A stretch of DNA of 53,173 bases from a virus: positions 1-53,173 of the IMG/VR virus record IMGVR_UViG_3300015024_000005. One strand, 5' to 3'. The position numbers and the translations under genes were made by a program. Shown here in pieces: positions 1 through 6,111 of the stretch (positions are counted from its first letter, which is position 1; each line of letters opens with the position of its first letter). The notes under the pieces were generated by a model, which saw nothing but the letters and a program-made list of their open reading frames with translations, was not told the origin of the DNA and did not search any database.

Positions 1-150
1 TATTTAATAGCTGAGTCTGAAGTCAAAGAGTTACGATTAAAACAAGTAGCATTAGAATATGAATTAAAAATCATTAAAGATAAGTATGATAAATTAAATG
101 ATATGTATCAAAAAAACAGTGGTTTATTGCCACTATCGAGGAGTTGGTAA
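1..150 (+). CDS. Partial coiled-coil protein (C-terminal end)
   Basis: The frame is open from the first base of the window to a TAA at 148-150, giving the last 49 residues of a protein whose start lies outside. The residues are mostly K, E, L and Q with heptad-like hydrophobic spacing, so a coiled coil is likely. Its stop overlaps the ATG of the next gene (TAATG), which implies translational coupling. A coiled-coil protein followed by a small lipoprotein is reminiscent of Rz/Rz1 spanin pairs, but no N-terminal membrane anchor can be seen here, so this is only a guess. Confidence 0.55.
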   Translation, partial: YLIAESEVKELRLKQVALEYELKIIKDKYDKLNDMYQKNSGLLPLSRSW

Positions 151-365
151 TGAAACGATTAATCTTATTATTGTTATTAGCTGGATGTTGCCATCAACCT
201 ACAGTTATCAACTACTTTAAGCTAGGTGATAAAGTCAAAGCACCTGTCGAAGGCATTGTGGTGGATGTTTTAGACGTAAAAAACGAGTGTTATCCGCAGC
301 TTACTTACATTGTTAGATTTAAAGCTACTGAATTTGTTGAATATTGCGGACAGGATTTAAAATGA
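150..365 (+). CDS. Small lipoprotein
   Basis: A protein of 71 residues starting at the ATG at 150, chosen because GAGGAG lies 6 bases upstream; an in-frame TTG at 144 is less likely. The N-terminus is a short lipoprotein signal: MKR, a run of leucines and the lipobox LLAGC, so Cys would be lipidated and the mature part exported. The rest (about 55 residues) has two further cysteines and no family I recognise. It could be the outer-membrane partner of a spanin pair, but it lacks the proline richness usual for Rz1. Confidence 0.6.
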   Translation: MKRLILLLLLAGCCHQPTVINYFKLGDKVKAPVEGIVVDVLDVKNECYPQLTYIVRFKATEFVEYCGQDLK

Positions 366-508
366 TGTTTATAGTAGTTTGTTTCAGCGGTAAGTTTAGG
401 CTTTGCATAATGGACGACGGCTTGTGGTGGTATCAAAGTTTAGGTTTTAACACTCACTACGAAGCCGTCGAGTCTAAGAGAGCCTGGGAAGAATTTATCA
501 AAGATTAA
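362..508 (+). CDS. Small hypothetical protein, 48 aa
   Basis: A short frame whose ATG overlaps the stop of the lipoprotein gene (ATGA), ending with TAA at 506-508. The protein begins MMFIVVCFSGKF and contains DDGLWWYQSLGFNTHYEAV, rich in aromatic residues. It is the last gene of this rightward unit and its 3' end overlaps by 11 bases an open leftward frame that continues the gene at 581-709. I do not recognise the family. The overlap arrangement is the main support. Confidence 0.45.
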   Translation: MMFIVVCFSGKFRLCIMDDGLWWYQSLGFNTHYEAVESKRAWEEFIKD

Positions 509-580
509 GTTTTTCTGCTACTGCTACGACTTCAAAGTAGCTAGTCTGGATCAGTTGATTATCTCGGATAAATTGGTCTC

Positions 581-709
581 CTAGTAAGTTACTTGCCTAC
601 GAGTACGCGCTCTCATTGCAAAGACGTAGCACATATCGCTAAAGGCTTTAGACTTTTGAGCGTGTTCTTTGATTGTTTCTGCTAAGCTAAACTTGTTTTC
701 TAATTGCAT
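581..709 (-). CDS. Small hypothetical protein, 42 aa, possibly frameshifted
   Basis: Starts at ATG 709-707 after AGGAAG at a good distance, and reads MQLENKFSLAETIKEHAQKS, then an alpha-helical stretch ending at a TAG (583-581). In the -1 frame an open stretch runs on from 596 to a TGA at 500-498 and encodes SNLLGDQFIRDNQL and EVVAVAEKLNL, which look like ordinary coding sequence. A missing G in the AGGCA region (about 590-595) would join the two halves into one protein of about 70 residues. It is either a frameshifted gene or an assembly error. Upstream at 745-770 is a short inverted repeat (ATTAGT, 6 bases, ACTAAT). Confidence 0.5.
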   Translation of the reverse strand: MQLENKFSLAETIKEHAQKSKAFSDMCYVFAMRARTRRQVTY

Positions 710-850
710 GGTATCTTCCTTTGTTATTTGCCTTAATTGGCTTGTTGATAATTAGTATTTCAACTAATATGCCATGTCTAAAGCTAATATATAAGGTATG
801 GTGCGTCTAGATACTATTCATGGAGCAAATATTGTAATTGAGGGTGTAAA

Positions 851-878
851 AATGAAAAAGGAGCTTGTTAAGCTCCTT
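851..878 (-). terminator. Rho-independent terminator after the MazG-like gene
   Basis: A perfect 9-bp stem (AAGGAGCTT and AAGCTCCTT, 858-866 and 870-878) with a 3-base loop is followed, read leftward, by TTTCATTTTT. The first arm overlaps the last codons and TAA of the MazG-like gene. It closes the cassette that starts at the promoter near 3550. Confidence 0.8.
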
Positions 879-1236
879 CATCTTCTCTTTTCAAGGCTTT
901 CTCTTCACTAAACGCGGATGGGAATCTTATGTTTAGCTTATCTATATTTAACAGCATAATTTCTTCAAAATCGCTATCTATAGTTTTTAGCATTAAAGCT
1001 ACATACCAGAGTAAGTCCCCCAGCTCTTCTTTAAGATGCGCCTTATCTAATTCTTTATTAAACTGAGTGTGCTTTTTGATTATATCTACAACTTCTCCGG
1101 CCTCTCCGCTGATGCCTAGCGCCGCATTTATCATTCTGTAACTGTTACCCGTAAAGTTTTTATTCCCATGCTCTAAATATCCTTGATCTGTACGATCCTT
1201 TGTCATTGCCCAGGCTAAATATTTATTGCTATCCAT
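868..1236 (-). CDS. MazG-like nucleotide pyrophosphohydrolase
   Basis: A protein of 122 residues with the MazG signature: EAGEVVDIIKKH near residues 46-57, EELGDLLWYVAL near 70-81, and the C-terminal NIDKLNIRFP. These acidic residues bind Mg in the all-alpha NTP pyrophosphatase fold, which hydrolyses (d)NTPs or related nucleotides to the monophosphate and pyrophosphate. The start is supported by GAGGA 5 bases before ATG. It overlaps the upstream PAPS-reductase-like gene by 8 bases and is the last gene of the cassette. Phage MazG proteins have been linked to nucleotide-pool or alarmone control; which substrate is used here cannot be read from the sequence. Confidence 0.88.
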   Translation of the reverse strand: MDSNKYLAWAMTKDRTDQGYLEHGNKNFTGNSYRMINAALGISGEAGEVVDIIKKHTQFNKELDKAHLKEELGDLLWYVALMLKTIDSDFEEIMLLNIDKLNIRFPSAFSEEKALKREDEGA

Positions 1237-2473
1237 CTAAATCCTCTTCAGTTTCAAATCTAGGTCTTTTTAACAGAGTTTTATTATCTCTCATTTGAAT
1301 GTATCGCCCATAAGCCTCGGATTTAGGCTGTGTAAACGCTAACCCTTTACACCAATAATCATTACGTAGTAATACTTTGCACAATCGTCTCCAAGAAGGA
1401 GCTATTCTTTTGGCCTCTAAAACAGAAGGAACCTCGTCTGGAATCCCATCCGCGTATCCTCTACATTTCCACCATTTAATAAAAACTTTAAATTTCTTTA
1501 TATAATGCTCTTGGGTTGATTTAGGTAAAGAACTGAGTAGTAAGTTACAAAAGGACTTCCATGTATGGTTAGGGGGTTTAGATATCTTAGAGTAACCAGT
1601 CATATTACCAGACTCTTGTATATATAAAGCTCCTGAATTTACTCCATTCACTCTATTTACTACCTTATACCACGTTGCTGGCTCTAAAATATGATATAAC
1701 CATAGTCCTCTACGTTGATCGTCTCCATAGGGTTGACATATCCTCATCTGGGCTGGAGAAAGTCCTGCTTTGTGCATCTGCTCATATATAATATTGTAAG
1801 GCAGTGTAGGATTAAGATAGTGATAGTGCCACAAATCAGCTACAGACCAATCGTAAATTGGATAGATATTATAAACATTTTCAGTAACTTTAGTAGTGTA
1901 ATTTCTATCTTTAAACTTAATTTTTGATTTTAAAGCTATAGTTCTAAAACGATTCAAACTTTCATCGGTTCTTATACCTACGAAACAAGCGCAAGTTTTT
2001 CCTTCTGCATACCATTCTCCAAACTCAGGTACAAATTCTTCAAATTCAAATCCTCTTTGGAAAAAGTTAAAATACTTCTCATCTGTAATTGCATACGCAG
2101 GGGGCTGTCTAACCCAAGAGTGTTTGGCATCAGGGTCCCAGGCTAACCATTTGGGTTGATAATTAGATACTGCGTTCCTTAATGCTAGCGGTAATGATAC
2201 CCAGAATAAATCAATGTTATCTTTATATAACTCAACGCATTTTTCTGCATGATCAATAGTGAGTTTATACTGAGCTTCTAAATCAACCAATAAAATCCCT
2301 ATCTTCCTATTTCTTTTTATTGCTTCTTTCATAACTAAATGCAACATCAAAGTGCTGTCTTTACCTGCGCTAAAGCTTAGGTATATCTTTTCAAAATTAT
2401 CGAATATAAACTCTATTCGTTGTTGACTAGCCTGCATTACATTTATCTCTTGATATTTTTTAAGTATTGACAT
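1229..2473 (-). CDS. PAPS-reductase-like protein (DUF3440, IbrA-like)
   Basis: A 414-residue protein of the adenine nucleotide alpha-hydrolase/PP-loop fold: YLSFSAGKDSTLMLHL at about 31-46 carries the SxGKDS ATP-pyrophosphate loop, followed by GILLVDLEAQY. Later motifs (GIRTDESLNRF, IYPIYDWSVADLWHY, RICQPYGDDQRRGLW) match the DUF3440 group that includes IbrA, a co-regulator of immunoglobulin-binding protein genes in E. coli. ParB-like IbrB is its usual partner and is encoded two genes upstream. DndC and PAPS reductases share the fold, so sulfur or adenylyl chemistry is possible but unproven. ATG 2473 is preceded by AAGGAG. The gene overlaps both neighbours. Confidence 0.85.
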   Translation of the reverse strand: MSILKKYQEINVMQASQQRIEFIFDNFEKIYLSFSAGKDSTLMLHLVMKEAIKRNRKIGILLVDLEAQYKLTIDHAEKCVELYKDNIDLFWVSLPLALRNAVSNYQPKWLAWDPDAKHSWVRQPPAYAITDEKYFNFFQRGFEFEEFVPEFGEWYAEGKTCACFVGIRTDESLNRFRTIALKSKIKFKDRNYTTKVTENVYNIYPIYDWSVADLWHYHYLNPTLPYNIIYEQMHKAGLSPAQMRICQPYGDDQRRGLWLYHILEPATWYKVVNRVNGVNSGALYIQESGNMTGYSKISKPPNHTWKSFCNLLLSSLPKSTQEHYIKKFKVFIKWWKCRGYADGIPDEVPSVLEAKRIAPSWRRLCKVLLRNDYWCKGLAFTQPKSEAYGRYIQMRDNKTLLKRPRFETEEDLDG

Positions 2474-2843
2474 TATTACTCCTTGTTCCTAACCATAAGT
2501 CTAAATAAGTTTGAGCCAACTTATTTGCTATAAGTTGTTCTTCTTGTGTCAAAGTGTTGTAAGCACCCATACTTACTGAAGCAGGTACCCCTAAAACTAA
2601 AGCACAAGCTGCTTGACCTAGATATGCAATTCTATTCATACCCACGTTAGTCAAATTATGTTCACAGGAATTAGGCCATTTAGTTATTATGTTATATAAA
2701 GCTGCCTCAAACTTATTACTATCCTTAAGTAAATCTGCACATAGTTGAACTGTATTTTGAGTTGGGTAACTTGACACCCCTCCATAAAAGTTATGTCTAT
2801 AATCTTCCCACTTATCAAAAGAATGGAATACTCTATTAATCAT
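2460..2843 (-). CDS. Hypothetical protein between IbrB-like and IbrA-like genes
   Basis: A 127-residue soluble protein, probably mostly helical, with NRIAYLGQAACALVLGVPAS in the middle (about 70-89), which resembles a small conserved protein I associate with other phage and plasmid IbrA/IbrB loci; I cannot verify that here. ATG is preceded by GAGGA at 6 bases. It overlaps the IbrB-like gene by 4 bases and the IbrA-like gene by 14 bases, so the three are probably made in fixed proportion and may form one complex. No catalytic motif is visible. Confidence 0.65.
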   Translation of the reverse strand: MINRVFHSFDKWEDYRHNFYGGVSSYPTQNTVQLCADLLKDSNKFEAALYNIITKWPNSCEHNLTNVGMNRIAYLGQAACALVLGVPASVSMGAYNTLTQEEQLIANKLAQTYLDLWLGTRSNNVNT

Positions 2844-3514
2844 ATAGAATCCTCATCTAATTCTACCGTGGTAGAATCATTATCATTATTTTCAATATCC
2901 CAAGCTTTACTAAAATCCGTCGTACTGAACATTTCTACTAACCCACTAACTTGACACAGTCGTAGGACCTCATCTGAATCCATTCCTAGATGTTTAGCAA
3001 TCCATTCTTCACTTCTATTTCTTTTCTTAAGGTCTACTACTATATCAGACATTGAGTCTACTCCATGCTTACCTCTTGCTCGATTATGTCTAATAGTCGA
3101 TGCCATGCGATCTGATAAATCTGATCTATCTCCGTTAATAACAACCAAAGGTAAATACCCTTTAATTCTTTTTTGTATCTCTTTTGATTCCTTACCTACT
3201 CGATGCCTATGAAAACCATCAATAACTTCATACTTACCTTCTCGTTCCCAAGATACGATAGGCTGTGTATACCCATCTGACTGAATAGAAAGTTCAAGAA
3301 GTTTCATTTCTGGAGGAGCTACCGTATTTGGATTGTAATCGTTAGCCAACACCTCTGTATTTAGTACCCATTGAACGCAGTCTACTGGCTCAGTATTGAA
3401 AGGCGAATACTTGGCTAATTCTAGGCGAATTTTATTAATTGTATCCACTTTTTGCTTTACAGGTAAATCCTCAATACCTCTAAATATCTCTGAACATTTT
3501 TCTATTATAGACAT
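2840..3514 (-). CDS. ParB-like nuclease-domain protein (IbrB-like)
   Basis: A 224-residue protein with a ParB/sulfiredoxin-like domain: NDYNPNTVAPPEMKLLELSI around 58-77, then YEVIDGFHRHRVGKES at 95-110, where GFHRHR is the ParB box. SDRMASTIRHNRARGKHGV follows, then a likely helix-turn-helix (EEWIAKHLGMDSDEVL) and an acidic tail. IbrB proteins pair with IbrA PAPS-reductase-like proteins, and the IbrA homologue is two genes downstream. It is first in the cassette, 24 bases after the putative -10 box, with AAAGG before ATG. ParB domains of this group may bind or hydrolyse nucleotides (CTP, ATP or DNA); the activity here is unknown. Confidence 0.85.
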   Translation of the reverse strand: MSIIEKCSEIFRGIEDLPVKQKVDTINKIRLELAKYSPFNTEPVDCVQWVLNTEVLANDYNPNTVAPPEMKLLELSIQSDGYTQPIVSWEREGKYEVIDGFHRHRVGKESKEIQKRIKGYLPLVVINGDRSDLSDRMASTIRHNRARGKHGVDSMSDIVVDLKKRNRSEEWIAKHLGMDSDEVLRLCQVSGLVEMFSTTDFSKAWDIENNDNDSTTVELDEDSI

Positions 3515-3530
3515 AAAACAACCTTTCTTT

Positions 3531-3546
3531 TTGTATAAGTATACAA
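3531..3546. promoter_or_regulatory. Palindromic operator candidate
   Basis: A perfect 16-base palindrome, TTGTATA AG TATACAA, overlaps the -10 box of the cassette promoter. Its position over the RNA polymerase contact site suggests binding by a dimeric repressor, possibly the HTH-bearing IbrB-like protein or a host or prophage repressor. Confidence 0.5.
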
Positions 3547-3566
3547 TACTTTTATAGAATAGGCAA
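3538..3566 (-). promoter_or_regulatory. Sigma70-like promoter of the ibrB-ibrA-mazG-like cassette
   Basis: Read leftward: -35 TTGCCT (3566-3561), a 17-base spacer, and -10 TATACT (3543-3538). Four and five of six bases match consensus. It lies between the terminator of the capsid unit and the IbrB-like gene, so the cassette can be expressed on its own. Confidence 0.65.
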
Positions 3567-3570
3567 TAAA

Positions 3571-3601
3571 TAATAAAAAACCCTCTTTTTTAAGGAGGGT
3601 T
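3571..3601 (-). terminator. Rho-independent terminator after the capsid gene
   Basis: Arms AACCCTC (3579-3585) and GAGGGTT (3595-3601) form a hairpin, extended by A-T and G-T pairs. Leftward it is followed by TTTTTTATTA. It separates the structural unit from the cassette promoter just beyond. Confidence 0.8.
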
Positions 3602-3642
3602 AAAATCTTACGATTTTTATAATAGTTAGTTATACTACACGA

Positions 3643-3906
3643 TTACGCGGATAACTGAACCACGCAATTCCAACCTGGTGCACTACAAATCAAGTTACCA
3701 TAGTAACCGATACGAATCTCTAAAGCATCCGCATTACCGACGCGAAGTCCTTCTAAACCTTCCATACCGTATGTAAGGATATGAGGTACTTTACCTAAAG
3801 AGCGTAGTTTAAACGTGCTCATAGTAAGTAAGTAAGCTGTTTGTGGAGGACATGAACGGTCAGCTAAGACAGTTACACGTCCATAAGCAGATTGAAATGT
3901 AATACA
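3643..3906 (-). pseudogene. C-terminal part of the major capsid protein, after an in-frame TAA
   Basis: Directly after the TAA at 3909-3907 the same frame stays open for 87 codons to TAA at 3645-3643. It reads as a normal capsid C-terminus: ITFQSAYGRVTVLADRSCPP, TYGMEGLEGLRVGNADALEI and IGYYGNLICSAPGWN. It has no start codon and no ribosome binding site of its own near its beginning. If GTATCTTTTTAATGTATT were GTATCTTTTAATGGTATT, the protein would read VSFNGITFQS without interruption, so an extra T in a T run and a missing G in a GG pair explain the stop. The whole product would be about 432 residues. Stop-codon readthrough is the alternative. Confidence 0.75.
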
Positions 3907-4941
3907 TTAAAAAGATACTTCAACTTCATCATGGTTAACTTGTACATATTGTACTTTAGCGCCTAAAGCATTTACTAAAGCAGCATACGATGCGAAGTCC
4001 ATAACGCAAAGATCTGGTTTTCCACCTTCACGATTTAAGAATGCTAATGCATTCGTAATACCTTCTTCGATAGTGAACGCTTGAGCGTTGTATCGTAGTC
4101 CAGCAAGACGTGTAGGGTCAGCAGAGCGGTTAACTCCCCAGAAGTTATCATTAGCAGCAGGTGTAGTTACTGGTAACCAAGCAGCTAAGCCTGATAATGC
4201 CAAGAAAGATCCTGTGTTAGTAGCTCCTGTTAAAGGGATATCACCTGATACTGATAAGTATGACAAACCTGTACCGATAGCCCAGTTAGCAGATAATGGA
4301 CCTGCTGAAGCTGTACCAGTGATGATACCGTTTGCGCGGTCAACACCTGTAACGATAATTGAATCTGAAGAAGGTGCTCCACCGTCTGTAGCAGAAGCTA
4401 CTAACAGTTGTCCAACTTCGATTGATACGATTTGTTGTGAATTTGTAATAGTGATTGATACTCCACCTGGAGCGGTACCTGATTGAGAAGATACTGCTGA
4501 TCCAATAGCACGAGTAGCTGTACCTGATCCAAACAATTCAAATGCGATATTGTTTGTTAAGTTACGGAAACCACCATCCATTTGTAATTTAGCTGCGTCT
4601 ACGAACGCACCAGCTGAAGTCTTAGTTTGTTCCATTAACAAATTAGTAATAGTTACTAATTGGTAATCTTGGATTACATAGACAAAGTAACTAACTAAAG
4701 CTACTGCTGTTTGTTGTTGTTGAGCATTTTGGAATGTATGTGAACGACCTTGTGGTGCTCCATATTCTAATGGTACTGGAATGTATTTTCCTGCGAAACC
4801 ATCTGGACTCTCGTCTTTAGGTACTAATGCCAAGAATGGATTTTCCTTGTAAACTAGATCCTTCATGTACTCTTTATCATCTTTGTATAGCTCTTTTAAT
4901 GAAGCTATCTGGTTCGAACTGTTAGCAAATTGTGCTGCCAT
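3907..4941 (-). CDS. Major capsid protein, N-terminal 344 residues
   Basis: Lies directly downstream of the scaffold and portal genes and begins MAAQFANSSNQIASLKELYK. Residues 24-60 (YMKDLVYKENPFLALVPK, then GFAGKYIPVPLEYG) are typical of the capsid N-arm of this podovirus-type family. NNIAFELFGSGTATRAIG and a beta-rich, Ala/Gly/Thr-rich insertion follow. AGGA lies 7 bases before ATG. The frame is stopped at 3909-3907 while clear capsid sequence continues in the same frame to 3643. The protein would assemble, with scaffold, into the icosahedral shell; a product cut at residue 344 would lack its last fifth and probably could not assemble. Confidence 0.88.
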   Translation of the reverse strand: MAAQFANSSNQIASLKELYKDDKEYMKDLVYKENPFLALVPKDESPDGFAGKYIPVPLEYGAPQGRSHTFQNAQQQQTAVALVSYFVYVIQDYQLVTITNLLMEQTKTSAGAFVDAAKLQMDGGFRNLTNNIAFELFGSGTATRAIGSAVSSQSGTAPGGVSITITNSQQIVSIEVGQLLVASATDGGAPSSDSIIVTGVDRANGIITGTASAGPLSANWAIGTGLSYLSVSGDIPLTGATNTGSFLALSGLAAWLPVTTPAANDNFWGVNRSADPTRLAGLRYNAQAFTIEEGITNALAFLNREGGKPDLCVMDFASYAALVNALGAKVQYVQVNHDEVEVSF

Positions 4942-5067
4942 GTTATATTCCTATGTTATTTTACATACTTAGCTAAATGTTACCCAATGTAATATCTATC
5001 TTTTTATGTATATCTAAGTGACCTGCTTACTGCGCTTTTACACGACTCACCGAGGTGTTAGATGTTA

Positions 5068-6093
5068 TTAGTACTTCTCACCTTTAAACGCTAATATAGC
5101 TCTTTCCTTAGCTGATAACTGTCTATTGGAAGATGCTGCATTCGTTAAAGTCTTCATTGTTTGTTGTGGCTGCTGTGTTTGAGTAGCTCCTGGTGTCTTC
5201 TGGGAGTTGGTTGCAGGTCGCGTTGCACTCGCTTGCTGTATCCGGTTCTTAATCTTATTGATGTTAGCTACCTTGGTATACTCATCTGCTAGGTAGTCTT
5301 CTACTTGTTGCGCTGCTTCTTCAACTGTTAATAGATATCCGTCTTTTTCGTATGTTTGAGTGATTAGCTCAACTACATCTCTAGTAGCTCGAGTAGCTTT
5401 AATAGTTTCAAAATTAGGGTCATTCTTTACTAGGGCTTTTACATCTAGTTCAATCTGTTTAACTGCTGCTTGATACTGAGCGGTTTGCTGCTCTTCATAG
5501 CTTTTTTGCGTTGTCTTATTAGATTCTTCTAATGCTGCAATCTTAGCTTCCAGCTTTTGAATGGTAGATTGTACTCGAGGGTCTGTAGGTTGTTGATTAA
5601 TGATTTGCTGAGTAAGCTCTTCATAACTAACACCTGCTTCTGCAAGGGCTGTTAAAGCGTCTTGTTTCAGCATATCTCTAGAAATATACTTAGACATATC
5701 TGTTTGAGGTGTCTGTAAACTAGCCTCTTTAGCTTTAAAAGCCTCTTCACGAGTCTTAAATTGCTGTTCTTGCTGCTGTGCTCGTGCTCTTAAAGCCTTT
5801 TCTTGTCTGGCTAACTGAGCAAATTGACGGCTTAACGCTGGGTCTTCAGCTTTTTCAGGTGGAGCTTCTTGTGTATCTACCTGATCTTGCTCGTCATTAG
5901 AGGCTATCTGTTCATTTCTAGCTCTAATCGCACCCATTTCTTCTGGCTGTACCTGGTTCTGGTTTTGTACTGGTGATTGCTCAGGGGTTTGTTGGCCACC
6001 CATAAACGCTTGTACTGCTCGAGCTTTGGCGTCTACTTGAGGTGCTACTGGTGTTGCTGGAGCTGTTGGCGCTCCCATTGGCTTGATATTCAT
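5068..6093 (-). CDS. Scaffolding protein
   Basis: A 341-residue hydrophilic protein, rich in Q, E, A and K, placed between portal and capsid genes as scaffolds usually are. A proline/glutamine-rich N-terminus is followed by a long predicted coiled coil (about 85-220, e.g. LARQEKALRARAQQQEQQF) and a basic C-terminal tail (RQLSAKERAILAFKGEKY), where scaffolds usually contact the coat. It would guide procapsid assembly and then leave. Conservation of sequence is low, so the call rests on position and composition. The 126 bases between it and the capsid gene hold no gene and no convincing promoter. Confidence 0.75.
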   Translation of the reverse strand: MNIKPMGAPTAPATPVAPQVDAKARAVQAFMGGQQTPEQSPVQNQNQVQPEEMGAIRARNEQIASNDEQDQVDTQEAPPEKAEDPALSRQFAQLARQEKALRARAQQQEQQFKTREEAFKAKEASLQTPQTDMSKYISRDMLKQDALTALAEAGVSYEELTQQIINQQPTDPRVQSTIQKLEAKIAALEESNKTTQKSYEEQQTAQYQAAVKQIELDVKALVKNDPNFETIKATRATRDVVELITQTYEKDGYLLTVEEAAQQVEDYLADEYTKVANINKIKNRIQQASATRPATNSQKTPGATQTQQPQQTMKTLTNAASSNRQLSAKERAILAFKGEKY

Positions 6094-6111
6094 GTTGTCT
6101 GTCCTTTGTTG

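Noticed and set aside
639-642. tRNA genes anywhere in the window
   Set aside because: I saw no cloverleaf with the expected TTCRA arm in the intergenic spaces.
3907-3909. Alternative genetic code to explain the TAA in the capsid gene
   Set aside because: TAA, TAG and TGA all end other genes in the window at natural places.
3907-3930. Intein, intron or insertion in the capsid gene
   Set aside because: No extra sequence lies between the two capsid parts; the second follows the stop directly.
4088-4486. A rightward 132-residue frame inside the capsid gene
   Set aside because: It lies wholly on the opposite strand of the capsid gene, is rich in P, V and A as expected from reverse-reading of that gene, and has no ribosome binding site.
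4942-5067. Promoter for the capsid gene in the gap after the scaffold gene
   Set aside because: No -35/-10 pair with proper spacing and no copy of the repeated element; only weak short inverted repeats.
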